Positions 1-12,757 of a DNA stretch of 64,000 bases are shown here, piece after piece. The notes under the pieces are model-generated. The model did no database searches and was not told where the DNA came from. It was given only the letters and a program-made list of their open reading frames with translations. Origin of the DNA: Acanthaster planci (lineage: Eukaryota > Echinodermata > Asteroidea > Valvatida > Acanthasteridae); the NCBI RefSeq assembly GCF_001949145.1, contig NW_019091449.1:433210-497209 (forward strand), read 5' to 3'. Numbering within the stretch: the stretch's first letter is position 1; each line of letters starts with the position of its first letter. The position numbers were made by a program, and so were the translations under genes.

Positions 1-1
1 T

Positions 2-128
2 TACTTAAGAGATATCGCTCTAGCTGTAGATCAGCTTAAACGATGGAGACGTTACCCTGATCATTTTTGTAATGGTAGGATGGGCCTTCAAGTGGAGACA
101 CGAAGACTGAGAATTTGGCCACGACTTT
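2..128 (+). CDS. Possible C-terminal exon cut by the window edge
   Basis: The frame starting at base 2 is open for 42 codons and ends in TGA at 126-128. The peptide is varied and charged (YLRDIALAVDQLKRWRRYPD, then HFCNGRMGLQVETRRLRIWP), which looks more protein-like than other short frames here. I do not recognise it. An AATAAA at 750-755 could serve as a poly-A signal. Being only 42 codons, it could equally be chance; the sequence to the left would decide. Confidence 0.3.
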
Positions 129-2125
129 GACCTACTGTGTGGACTGATTAAGAATGTGTTTTAGACAGCCAGCAGGAGCTCGTAAAATCAAGGGAAATGC
201 ATATTCGAGGTGCCCTTCTCTCGCCCACACACCGTACCTAGAAACCAGCGCGCTCGCATCGTTAAATAACCGTGAAAATAAGAAATGCCAGCAAGCCATG
301 CATGCACGTGTACAGATCAATGATTCGGAATACATCTCGCAGACGGCAATAAATCGTCTCACATGCACACGCTCACTTCTCCGCGAGGCATACAAAGACC
401 CAGCTACGAATGAGCCGCCATCTTGATGAACCTTTATCGCACCCGAAGGACCCGGTCCCTGCGCCCGAGGTGTCCAGGACCACAGCGGTTCACCAGTCCG
501 TAAACTGGACGCGCGGTGTGCACGGTTAAACCTTCGCCTAGATCGCCTCATCAGCACCAAAGGCGAAATCCTTTCCTCGGTTTGGATTAAAGCTCCAGAA
601 AGCCACCGCTTCGGGCCCGTAATCCCGTGTCAACGGTGTTTAAAATTGATTAGCTAGCTGCCCCGGGGGGAGACTTAGAGATGGAGGTTGGGCATACTGA
701 TGGTTATCTGCGTGTGTTTGCATACCCGTGTCAAAGCATATACTACGGCAATAAAGTGGCGTGTGCGAACTTTAAAGTTGTTATCTTATGAAGCCAACAA
801 AAATCCAACGAATAAAGGTTGTATACCCAACTGATACGCCATGGGATCGATCTACAAAATGAGCAAAAACTGCGTTAATCCATGGGGAAATTGATACTTG
901 CAATATGACAGAATTATGTCCAAGTAATCCTAGGGCAGTCTCGTCTTGGTGATGTGGTTCATCGATATGAACAGTCGCTGGGTGACATTTACTGAAATTA
1001 CATTTGCTGTGTAAGTAATAGGGGTGTATAAACATGGATGCATATGGATTGTCCCCCGAATAGCCGATGCTATGAAGGAAACTTGCAAGCGTATAATGCA
1101 TGAGAATTCCCTGGCACGACACAGACATTTCCTTAGATCTACATCCCTTGGGAGGTAAGGTTATGTCAGTAACCAATGATTCTCAAATTGTTAAAACTTC
1201 ATGATATATATACCATCCAAAGTTCTGACTAAGTGGTATTGCAAGAAGACAAGAGCATGTGAGAGATGTGGACTTTCTTTGTGGCTACTGTACAATGTAC
1301 GCACAGACTTAGAAATATAATCCATCAGTTTTGTTAAGCTTGTCACCAGGTCGAAATAAGGTTTACTTTAACCTTGATAAATGTTCATTGTTTACTCCTC
1401 CATTGCTCGCCAAAAGCCAAATGTTTTGGGCTAACGCTTTGTCTCTTGACTTCGAAAAGGCTACAGCAAATAGCCCTAACCTTAATAAAAATCGGTATTA
1501 GACTTTACATTAGGACGGAAGGGGATCTCAGTCGACGGTCGGAAGCCAAACCGACCACTTCCATTCATCTTCTCATTAGTGCTCGCCGTGGCCAAACAGC
1601 ATCAAATAGGAGCGTGCAGATGCGTGTATGTACAATGCTGCTCCCTTAGTCTTAAGAATACCCCGAACGATCTCGCACAAATGGCGGTCTCCCCGCCCAC
1701 GAAGTAATAGGGTCTGCATTTTTGATTTCCTCTTCATCGTTCTCGCTCTGGCCGCATCAATGAAACTGACGACTCCTTGTAGCTTGTTGGCGCCAAGGGG
1801 CCAAGGAAGCGACACCTTTTCGTCTACGGTTCTGGCTGGCCAGATGTGGGTTTAGCCATGGCCGCCTCAGGACGCATAAATAAACAATGGATACGCAGAA
1901 AAAGCAATCGCCGTGGTTTATACTTTTACACACCAGAGTAAAGCTTGATTCATATTTCAAATGACTGCAAAGTGCATGCGTGTTTGGCTTCTTGAAAATT
2001 GAGATGTGTTTCAATTTTACAAAATCGAAGTTCAAAAGTCATAATGACGAAGTAAGAGCTGAACCACTGTGTTACAAGAGACGGCGGGCCGCAAAGCCAA
2101 ATGCAGAGAATGCATGATGAACTTC

Positions 2126-2207
2126 TGACGTCAATGCACAATTTTCGTACGGCTGCAAATCATGGCATGTGTGGTGACGTCAGTATGCCATAAATGGACT
2201 TTATAAG
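2126..2207 (+). promoter_or_regulatory. Two CREs followed by a TATA-like box
   Basis: Perfect TGACGTCA at 2126-2133 and 2175-2182, then TATAAG at 2202-2207, about 20 bp after the second CRE. This spacing fits a CREB/ATF-dependent core promoter on the plus strand. An ATG at 2289 opens only 23 codons (a hydrophobic peptide) before a stop, and I cannot tie it to a gene. Confidence 0.35.
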
Positions 2208-2849
2208 CAAATAAATTGAACAGCTCTTTACAAGCCAAGAACGCTGTTCGGGGGACGGGAGAACGTCAGAGACATTTCTCACCAAAGCATGAACGCAGTG
2301 CAGATTTTGAAACTTATCTTCCCAATTCAACTATTGCTCCAGTTGGAACAGTTCTCTTAATCTTGCAGTACCTCTCCCAGTATGTGAAGAGCGAAAAATA
2401 ACACCAAAACGCTTTCTGTCCCCCTTTTATTGAAATTCAGATTCACAGGGTTACAGCTCCTTTCAACCCTTCAGTGGAGGTGCTCCGGTACACGAGTCGG
2501 GGTATTCCATTTAACTCCGACTTGTTTGGTTTGCATTAATGTAAAAAGGTATGTTCCACACAGGGTGAACACCTGTCATGCGCTAGGGCTTTTACGTAAT
2601 GATGAAAGGTGCGTCTCCTCAAGAAAGCTTGAGGGACTTTAGCGATATAAGTCTTGCGATTACTCACCTTTTTTGTTTGAGTTAAACCACACTGACAAGT
2701 GCCTGGGTTCTCTAAAAATAAGATGGAAACTGTAACGCCCGGCATGGTACTTGTCCAAGATTCCGCCGAATTGACGCGTTGTTGCGTGTGGTATACAGGC
2801 GTGCGCTCCCAATCCGTAACTGTCAAATTATATTTTTAATTAACATAAA

Positions 2850-2914
2850 TTGTATTTTAAATTGTATTTTAAATTATATTTTAAATATTTGATTTTATAT
2901 TGTATTTTAAATTA
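2850..2914. repeat. AT-rich 12-bp-type tandem repeat
   Basis: Several copies of ATTGTATTTTAA with variants ATTATATTTTAA and ATTTGATTTTAT. Low complexity. Confidence 0.85.
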
Positions 2915-5596
2915 ACGTAGAAACTCAGTCTAAGGGCTGTTGGTTTTGCATTGGGGCGAATGAAAATGAATAACCAGAGAGTGGGATACCCCCACAAAAT
3001 TTTGTTCAGTGTTACTCTCATTGCTGTTTCATCGCCGGTATTGCCAATTGTCCTTGCTCTTTTATATTTGAAAATAAGTACACCGAAGGGATAGCTTTTT
3101 AGAAGACTTTAAATTTAAGGGAAGCATGAGCCTTTGAAGCTAGCTTCATACAGTTGCATCTTAAGATGCACGACTTCCTCACGGCTGCTGTGGAAAAACG
3201 TTTCTGACAGTCAACCCATGGCTCCACTCACGTCCACTGCATTTTAATGACATTTCTTGGTCTAGGGTTATTGGGAGAATATCCTCAGAGAGTTCTGCAT
3301 CAACTTCAAGCGTTCCACCCTGGTATCAAACTCACCCGGGAACATGCACAACGGCAGGCCCATTTTCAGGACACTGCCAAAGTAAAAAAAAAAAATGGCC
3401 GAGTAGCTCGTCACTGTAGTTTTCAAGACATCAACGGGCCATATTTGTTAACAAAGATTTTAGAATGCAACTGAAGAGGTGGCTGTGATTAAGAAAGCAT
3501 ACGCCTCTCGTAAACTTTATTCAAAGCAGCCATCCCGTCAATATACTGCTGTTTCCAGCAGACACGGCTGTACACACCTCCGTCCAAAGAAAATGTGAAG
3601 GAAGGCGTTTGGAGGAATACACTCGTTAATGTTGAATTTTCAGATTGATAGGGCTCGCAAGAGGTGGCCCCTGCTGGATATTCCTCCACCACGGTAAATC
3701 ATGAAAAACCGTTCTGAATGCGCTGTAATTACAGGAACCCAGGTCACCGCATCGTATGGTCGTAATCGCCGCATCCATCAAACCGTTGGGGATTTACTCC
3801 ATGGTCTGCAAACGCCACAGGTTCTCAACGGTCGGCGCATCAACGCATGACGAACAAATGAAAAGCGCACTGACTCCAAAACTCATTACTCCAACGTCTT
3901 TTGCCTGACCCCCTTGGCTTATTATCTTTACAGGTGTTTGGCTAAGAGCCTGATTTTGCAAGCCGCCAGGGTAGAATTTCAATAATGGGTTGCTCATTTC
4001 ATATACCATGACATAGACAGGGACTGGAGTTGGCCGTTCGCACTCTCCTTACGCGATGCGACCTGTCGTTACCGGTTGCGTAGGCCGTCGTGACATGCAC
4101 TAGCTATCAATCATCGAGGTTGGGTATTAAACGGCGAGTCTATACGGGAATGTTTTTTTTTCGGAATAGGGCAAAGAGACAGAACGTGAACTTGTGGACG
4201 AATGCGCCAGGTCTGACACGGAACAGCGGCTCGCGGTCTTTAAAATGCGCGTGGTAGTAAGGACACATTTTGTGGCGGTATCTTCTGCACCTTGACCAAC
4301 AGAAAACGGCCTGGAATGTTTGTACGGAAGGCCGCTATAAATACAGAATAGTTCTCACAATTCATTTGTGAATATCATTAAGAATACTAACTTAATGTCT
4401 GGAATTAATACACATAATCGTGCCAGTCAGAACTGCCGAAAAGAACGCCAAGATTCACACAAACAATAAATATATATGCCCAGAATACCGAGAGCAATAT
4501 CGAGACAAAACAGCCTTTGCCCTGAATGCCGAGGAAAATGTCCCGTATTATACCTAAAAACCCGCAAATGAAAACAAAAATAAACAAAAACAAACGAAAT
4601 AAACGTATACCAGATAAATAGACAGAACAAGAAGAATAGTATAGCGAATACTGCACATAGAGTTAAGTACCCAGACACAAAAACGAGGTTAAGTATCACG
4701 AAGACTACGCAGCGTACACAAATGAGTGCAAAGTGATTACACTATCACTCGGCTGACCATAAATGAGATTATTCCGAGAGAATGCTCAAATAAAATCACT
4801 CAGTTCAGTTTAACTGCGAGAAATTGTTTCACGGAGTGGATTTTCAAGACCGCGTCTCTATATGAAATTGAAAAATGACGACAGCGTTCAGAGGGACGGC
4901 CACGAGCCACACTGATACTAAACAGCACGCCTTCACATAATTTTTCTCGTCGTCAAAAGTACAATCATTAACAAGACTGAGGTCAGTAAAGGCAATGTGA
5001 ACTCCCGTATGATTACAGCCCGAATTCAATGGCCTTCGCATAACTTTTTTTTTTTGCATATAAAGAAAGTCATTCTCAGTTGTGTGGGTACCAACAGGAT
5101 GGTCCGAGAATGCATGCATTGTCGACGTCTGGTTTCCGGCTGTGCACATGCATAAAACGCATTCCATCTCGCAACGGGGAGAAAAATTACCTAAGGATGT
5201 GGGGGTGCGCCCACGCCGAGATGACACGAGTTTCGCTCGCTGGACAGCAATTTGCACGTTAATGCCCTCATCAAAACAAAACCAGGTAGTTAAGTAACCT
5301 TGGTAATTGGGAAATAAATCACTCAGGGCACTGACATGACGTCCTCGGGGTTCAAAATGCGACATGGATTAAAATCTACATGTTCACAAGAGGAAGATGG
5401 ATTTATTGTGGTTATACCAAGACTAGATATGACTCTTACCACAATACTAATTACTGACCCAACTCAATGGACATCTGGAATGATGGACGGTAACTTGTAC
5501 ATTTTAGCTAAACTTAAATTGCGGGTATTTGCTTCATACTTTGTCAGGTTACTCAAACAGTCTGAAGCGTAACTTGTGCAAACTTTTCTAAAGGGG

Positions 5597-5617
5597 CACG
5601 TGACCAAGGGGCACGTG
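5597..5617. promoter_or_regulatory. Paired CACGTG E-boxes
   Basis: CACGTG at 5597-5602 and 5612-5617 within a short direct repeat GGGGCACGTGACCA. This is a typical bHLH-ZIP (USF/MITF/MYC-type) site. No gene start can be linked to it. Confidence 0.35.
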
Positions 5618-6052
5618 ACCATGGGACACGCAGTGAGGGCGGGGGAGAAGGGGGGCATAGACTTCCGCTAAGGGGGGCACATGGTCCCCTGTAGCCCAAC
5701 ACTGCCAACACCAACAGTTCACCATTTACCTCGGTGCGTGTCTGGTGATGCTTGGTTCGGAGGAGGAATTGCTTTGGGGGCAGGCAATTTTCTTCCGTGT
5801 GACCTTTTACAGCCTTCCTCAGTGATGAAGCTACATTTTGGGTCTTTTGCGCGCTTTTGAAAGGAAAAGATATGAAACAGACAAACAGTTTAATTTTGCT
5901 CAAAAAGAAACGTGGTCCTTTTTAAGGGGTGTGGTCTCTGTTCGTACCCCTTGATCTGCCTTTGGTTTTCCTAATTACCACTCGTGTGTACGCTGCAAAA
6001 CGTTTGGTTAAAAGAAGTAAAAAAACGGTTTGCTCTAATTAAACCACTTTTG

Positions 6053-6073
6053 TGACGTCACCTTGTGATGTCA
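6053..6073. promoter_or_regulatory. CRE plus CRE-like site
   Basis: TGACGTCA at 6053-6060 and TGATGTCA at 6066-6073. They lie about 450 bp right of the paired E-boxes. A regulatory role is possible but unproven. Confidence 0.35.
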
Positions 6074-8605
6074 TCCTATTCAGAAAAGTGTTATTATAGA
6101 TCAAAACTGACTGGATTGACACAGAAATCGCAGTTCGTTAGGTTATTATTACGACGTCAAGCACAATGAGAAACGCTCTCAATAGTGAAGTACACAGTTT
6201 TGATGTTCCCTGCGAGACAACCCGTGCACAAACCTTTGAGTCTACCTCAATAATTTCCCTTCTCAGTTTGACTTATTAGGGCATTATTGCTTTGAGACCA
6301 CATATGGGTCACGGCAGGGAAATATTAGTGGCGTTTATATATCGAATTCTTTCCACTTTCCAACCTACCTATCAATACCTCCCAGATGATATTCTAAATG
6401 CATGTATTTCCCACGCGAAATACATCTCCTACGGTGACTGAAGGATTTCGATGAGTGAGCGTGTAAGTCCAAGGTTGTAAATGTGGCATTCATCTGCTGT
6501 GGTTCCCACTTAGCAAACTTGCTTGATGTAGGACAGTCAAATCGGTAGCGTTTGGTATCTTGAATCTGGCATATTTCCGCAGCCAACCTATATAGACACT
6601 CTATAAAGGACGAGTTCCTAACACGGACACGAGTAATTATTTCCCACAGTGACCTATTGGCCATCAGCAAGCAAAAACATGTCCAGAAACGTTCAATTCA
6701 GGAGGGAAGAAACCAAGTCGTTTACATAAGAAACACAAGTTTCAGACGAGTCTCAGGTTTTGCGCACAGGGTGTCGAGTGGTGTCCGTATAAGAACTTCT
6801 TTCGCAGTATAAATCCGTGGGACCATTCGGAGGTAATAAAAACAGTGCACCCTACGATCCACTGTTGGTGCTTTCTGTCTCTGCCTGTGTCTTGATATGC
6901 ATACATCGTGCATGTGAAACCAAAAAAAATTCCTGTTCACCTAGCCGAAGAGTTGCTCAATGAACGTCTTGCGGCCAGGAAATCTGGGAATGAAGCTTTT
7001 GTGTACATGCAGATGTACAAAGCTAGCCAACACTGAGTGGATCGAATTCGTCTAATGACTCCAAGCATTAAGAAAAAAACTCTTCTTCTCTTGTACAGGA
7101 CAATAGCAGAGTTTAAGTCGGAGGAACGACTCAAAAGGTGTAAATTCCCCAAAGGATCTCCACTTTTTCGTCCTTTCTCTTTAACACCAGTACGTCTCTT
7201 TTCTCCATAATAAGCAATTATTTATACACGAACAAAAAGTGCTACAGACTTTTAACGCGACAAATGGAAACCATGAAGACGAAGTGAAACGTGACGACGC
7301 GTAAGAGACTCGTTACATTGGTGATGAACAGAACTCAGCACTATATTTCAATGCAGCTGAAAAAGCCTGCTTTTTGCAAAGGGCGTGAATGTGGTTTCAC
7401 CTTCGGTCCCCTTTGAGAAGTCCTTGCAACACATGTTTCCAAGATCACTAACCTCTGCACTGTGAATACATCTGCCTTCACCTTCTCCATGACAACTCAG
7501 AACCTCCATCTTCTACATATGCAGCAAGGTATGAGACGGAGAGAATCCCCCCTGCTTTGTGTTGGTCATTGTCTCGCAGGAATCTGGGGAATTCCTTTCA
7601 GACGTCTTGGGGGAATGTGTTAAGTAACAATAGTCTGGAATGTGTATAGGGATTGGACATGTTGGGGGGGTACCCCTCGGTCTCATTTCTTGCTGGGTAT
7701 AATCTTCTGGGAACTCAACATTTCTCAGCGGTAAAAAGGTGGACAAAGGCTTCGGGACTAATGTCTCGTGTCTGCACAAAACCCAAGTAATTTCTACGAC
7801 TTCAAATAAAATTTGACCTTCCTTAAAATGGCATTAGCCCCCCCCCCCAAGTCTCCGGTTTCTGGTCAGGAGTTGGCTCTGAAAGTGGCGACGAGGCTTT
7901 TTTTTCTGGAAATGATGTACGTATAACGCGCGATGTCCATCGCGACTACATGCGCACTAAACGCCAGCCGCGACCAACACTAAATAGACTGGGCCCCGAA
8001 CGTTTTACTCTTTAAAAGCATTTTCAGCTTGTACATGTACGCAGGACATAAGACCACGTCGTTTGTCTTGTTCCCAGATGTAAATATACAATACAGAAAT
8101 CATGTTATCGGAAAAAAAAGTCCGACTAAATGTATGGGGAACGAAAGGGACTCCTTTACTTTACATATTACTCAACCTTACCCCACCAAAAATATGTTAA
8201 AATTACGCAGTAGCAGGATCCAATTGATTAAGCAAATTTGACAGCTTTTGGACATCGTTTTATACCAAATTAGGCCTACTTTTTTATTTTGCCAACGCGC
8301 AGGTCTACAGCGACGCGCACGCTGACAAAAACTGGGGATTTTTTTGGGGGGGGGTCTCAGACATTCAAATAGGCCCCCGGTAGCTTTGAATATGCAATGC
8401 TTAGAGTTTAATATAATTTGCAATGTAATAGATTTTCATAATTTTGTCCTATCAATATCAAACCTTCCAGGCAAAAGGCCTTAACGAATCACGATTTGAA
8501 TCCACGACTGAGGACGAGCTATGCCGTATGGACCAAGCGCATGTCATTTCTTAAACGTAGGCCTATTCAGAGTTAGGTCAGCTGACATCAAATTGTGATC
8601 GAGTC

Positions 8606-8780
8606 CAGTGGCGTATCAAGGCCTTGCGCCGGGGAGGGAGTATATTTTTCCAATTACCACCGCCCATTCTCTTTTTCATCCTAATCCTAAACACTTCCCA
8701 CAGAAAGGTGACCGTACTGTCTCTAAATTGGTGGCGCTTTGAATCCCCTCCCCACTGGATGAGCCACAACTGTGACCTGC
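8606..8780. mobile_element. Possible single-ended relative of the hAT MITE
   Basis: CAGTGGCGTATCAAGGCC at 8606 resembles the left end of the element at 8892. No matching right end or target duplication is found, so this may be a truncated copy; the right limit is a guess. Confidence 0.3.
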
Positions 8781-8891
8781 AAATCATCAAAGTCAAGTCA
8801 ATCGTACATCGTAAGCTATTCAAGTGAACTGAGGTGGCAAGGGCATATACCTTTCTCATTACCTCATGTTAATATACAATGCTTATGATCT

Positions 8892-9108
8892 CAGTGGCGT
8901 AGCTAGGAGTTTACTAGTGGGGGGGGGCAAAGGTGGTACCAGCATATTATTCGGGGGCACCAGCTTTCAGTGGTGTGGCTTTTGGGGGACAAGCTTTTGT
9001 TCGCTTTGTTCAATATCTATTCATCCGGTTTTTTTTCAGTGGGGGGGGCACCTGGACTCTGTGTGGGGGACGTGCCCCAGCCCCCCCCCCTCCGTGGCTA
9101 CGCCACTG
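8892..9108. mobile_element. hAT-type MITE with 8-bp target duplication
   Basis: Inverted ends CAGTGGCGTAGCTA (8892 onward) and TGGCTACGCCACTG (to 9108), 217 bp apart. They are flanked by a perfect direct repeat TATGATCT at 8884-8891 and 9109-9116. An 8-bp duplication with CAGTG-type ends fits the hAT superfamily. The inside is rich in poly-G/C and encodes no transposase. Confidence 0.9.
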
Positions 9109-9261
9109 TATGATCTGACTTGTGATGTGACGCTTGACAAGACTTGCCACAGACTAAAGCAGCCTTTCCTCAAGTATGTGGTCCGTTCCGTATTTCAATA
9201 CGTTTCTGCGCGGACTGTTTCAATAGGCGCTCTCTCTACATGTATACATGCTACAGACACA

Positions 9262-10092
9262 NNNNNNNNNNNNNNNNNNNNNNNNNNNNNNNNNNNNNNN
9301 NNNNNNNNNNNNNNNNNNNNNNNNNNNNNNNNNNNNNNNNNNNNNNNNNNNNNNNNNNNNNNNNNNNNNNNNNNNNNNNNNNNNNNNNNNNNNNNNNNNN
9401 NNNNNNNNNNNNNNNNNNNNNNNNNNNNNNNNNNNNNNNNNNNNNNNNNNNNNNNNNNNNNNNNNNNNNNNNNNNNNNNNNNNNNNNNNNNNNNNNNNNN
9501 NNNNNNNNNNNNNNNNNNNNNNNNNNNNNNNNNNNNNNNNNNNNNNNNNNNNNNNNNNNNNNNNNNNNNNNNNNNNNNNNNNNNNNNNNNNNNNNNNNNN
9601 NNNNNNNNNNNNNNNNNNNNNNNNNNNNNNNNNNNNNNNNNNNNNNNNNNNNNNNNNNNNNNNNNNNNNNNNNNNNNNNNNNNNNNNNNNNNNNNNNNNN
9701 NNNNNNNNNNNNNNNNNNNNNNNNNNNNNNNNNNNNNNNNNNNNNNNNNNNNNNNNNNNNNNNNNNNNNNNNNNNNNNNNNNNNNNNNNNNNNNNNNNNN
9801 NNNNNNNNNNNNNNNNNNNNNNNNNNNNNNNNNNNNNNNNNNNNNNNNNNNNNNNNNNNNNNNNNNNNNNNNNNNNNNNNNNNNNNNNNNNNNNNNNNNN
9901 NNNNNNNNNNNNNNNNNNNNNNNNNNNNNNNNNNNNNNNNNNNNNNNNNNNNNNNNNNNNNNNNNNNNNNNNNNNNNNNNNNNNNNNNNNNNNNNNNNNN
10001 NNNNNNNNNNNNNNNNNNNNNNNNNNNNNNNNNNNNNNNNNNNNNNNNNNNNNNNNNNNNNNNNNNNNNNNNNNNNNNNNNNNNNNNNNNNN
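9262..10092. other. Assembly gap (831 N)
   Basis: Run of N about 150 bp to the right of the hAT-type MITE. Open frames that cross it are artefacts. Confidence 0.99.
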
Positions 10093-12496
10093 CGAGTCCT
10101 TGGAAGGGTATAAATGTTAGGGGTTGCACTACGATGTTAAGGGGGTATTCTGTCATTGGAAAGATGGATACGATTAACCGTGCACGTTGTCAATATTTAA
10201 CCAGTGTCCGACAGTGTTTCACCCGATCGTCGGGGGGTTAATCTATACGATATTTACCGCCTGTTCAGACTCCATCGCGTGTTAGGGGAATACAGGGTCA
10301 TACTGAACACTGAGTAATGGCCCATACATTAATTTGCAAAAATTGTCTTGTGCGCCAGCAGAGAAAACTATTTCAATCCGTTATTTAGTGTTTCAGTCGT
10401 TGAAACGGGTTGTTTATTCTGAAGCTCTGACGTAACGGAGATGAAGCATTTCCCAACTAGCAAACACACATCAGTGAACGCACTTTAACCGAAACTTATT
10501 TCATTTCGCTTACAAGACCGTGAGTAATGCATTGGTGATGGAATAACCGAACAGGTAATGGGCACGTCATTGCAACATCTTTTGTGGCGCCATCACGATA
10601 TTATCTAAATTTGTTTCTGGTTTCAGTTGAAAGCGGCATGTTTAGAGTGTTTACCAACGAGCCAAGTATGCTTCTCCTGTCATCTTTAATATGCCTTGAC
10701 TTGACCAAAACGAGCATTGCTATCACAGAAAGGCATCCGCCTTTAATGTCAATTGAATCTATACTTTTTCCCAGGGACACGCCATTCCACCGAAGAAATG
10801 CTCGCATGCACACCTCGAGACGTTCCAAGGCAAGGTCCCCGTTCTTGGCGGGCTAAATTGGCCTCGAGGCCCTGAAACATGTGAGAGCGAGTACGGTCCC
10901 TGGATCCCAAGGCCTCGGAAAATAATTCCACCGCGTGCTAGGGCCGCGTAGAGGACCCATTATTAGCTTATCAGCACAAGTCCCACAATGCCATCCTCCC
11001 CCCGCATGTACACGTTTCAAATTGTTACCCACCTTTTAATACGTGGCCGAGGTGAAATGCAAGTTGCGCCTGAGTATGAACGACACTTCTGGGAGATTAA
11101 ACACTGTGAAACTCTGGCATATGAAGGCATGGCTGAATTATGCTACAATTAGCACTGGCAGATCCACTCACCACGTACAGTGATCACAAGGATGAGTCGA
11201 ATTCACATGCAGTATAACTGAGGGCTCGGTCTAATGCATATCACCTCATACTATTCGTTATTTGTCGACCTTTGGGGGCACGAAAATGTCCAATCTTCAC
11301 CTTTTTAAAAACACTGCTTAATTATGATCATGCACATAAGTATTCAAATTTTACATTGTTAAAAGAGGGCTTGTCCCGCGGTCTTTTCTCTTTTTCTTTT
11401 ATTAATCAGGAAACTTGACACAAGCTCTGAAAAACTACTGTAATTGCTTTTTTTATTTTCTTTCCCTTTTCAGGAAAATCATGGTTTGACAAAAAATGCT
11501 TTTTAAAAGCTGACTGCACAAACGAAACAAAATTCCTGCTTTAACCAATATAAACAATCTTGAAATGAAAGAGAAGGCAATTTACAGATGCAAATAAATA
11601 AACTTTACATATATAACAAAATCAGATACATCAATTACACTTAGTTTTACTGTTCTGTGAGTTATTTAATTACTGCTTACGAGATGAAACTTTTTTCTGC
11701 TTTGTTTTTGAAAAGTACCCTCTCACCTAAAGAAACCCCACAATTTATCCAGATAAAGCCTTCCAGACCTTGTAATTAACCCTACGGTGTTACTCGTGAG
11801 GTTATAATATCCCCACGTGCGCTGGGTCAGAGAAAATGATTTGAAGAGTCTTCTAGAATCTACGCGTGTAATTCTAACTTAGAGTTTGCTTTTTCAGGAA
11901 AAAGCACCTTTCCAATGATCACGTTAGTAACTGGTTGATTACAGAGTCATATCAATTACACTCCAAACGGACAGCCATTACGGGGCTTATTCAACATGCG
12001 GCATGACGTCAACGTTCCGCGAAACGTACCATGCCCACGCACCGCGGAGGCAACCGAGCTCCGACATCATCAAGTGCCCACTAGGAGAAAATTCATCCCC
12101 GTCCATCAACAAATTGTCCGCGGTGCCGTCGACGACGGGGTTAAACCGTGGTTAAACAATCTACCAGGACTGTCTCCGCGCGTTACGTTGTTAAAGAGCC
12201 AGCATCACAACTTCATCTTCAGAACAACCGAGCAATGGGACTGCCCGATAATGTGAAATCAGACGTGACAAAGACTCGGTTCGCTAGCTGGCTCCATGGT
12301 TTTATTTAAATGCTAGGGGGGGGATCTGCACAAACATGGCGATAAATAAAATATCAGTCCAAATCAACATCTTTGAAGATGGCTGATTGAGTGTCCTTTC
12401 TTTGTTCATCTTCACAGTTATCCCTATTTGGTACATCGGACAAAAATGTTTTACATTGGCCAGGCCACCCGTGACTCCCTCAAAGGACATAGAAAT
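10093..12496. other. Stretch with no supported gene
   Basis: CpG-frequent, particularly 11990-12260, where an 86-codon plus-strand frame (Pro/Arg/His-rich) is open but unrecognised. AT-rich from 11340 to 11760. Confidence 0.6.
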
Positions 12497-12757
12497 CAGG
12501 GGCGGATAGCATGGGGCACCCCCCGTTTCACAAAAAATAACAAATAAATAAATAAAAAAGAAAAAGGGGACGGGGGAAAAGAAAAAAAGAGGTGCCATAC
12601 TGCCTGAAATTGCACCACAGATCGCCTAGAATCTAAACTGGCTCCGGACCCCACGTCGTATGGGCAGTTTACCATTACTTCTTTATTTCACTCCCACCCT
12701 CTTTTGGAAAATCTCGGATCACGCCCCCCCCTTGGGAAAATCCTTGATCTGCCCTTG
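12497..12757. mobile_element. Possible MITE with CAGGGGCGGAT-like ends
   Basis: The left end CAGGGGCGGAT and the reverse complement of the right end, CAAGGGCAGAT, match at 9 of 11 positions, 261 bp apart. The interior is A/G-rich and C-rich. The flanks show no clear 8-bp duplication, so the call is tentative. Confidence 0.35.

Larger units (their letters stand above)
129..8605. other. Stretch with no supported gene (CpG-frequent)
   Basis: Holds the CRE/TATA, E-box and CRE clusters and the AT repeat listed separately. Many short open frames on both strands, none with recognisable protein features. The longest (173 codons, minus, 4844-5365) resembles nothing I know. Confidence 0.6.

Noticed and set aside
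1858-1941. 27-codon frame with a good Kozak context (gccATGG)
   Set aside because: Too short and without a donor site or other support.
4844-5365. 173-codon minus-strand open frame
   Set aside because: The longest gap-free, non-repeat frame, but no recognisable motif, no splice context, and competing frames on the other strand.
8866-10241. Long open frames across 9262-10092
   Set aside because: They consist almost wholly of unknown bases in the gap.
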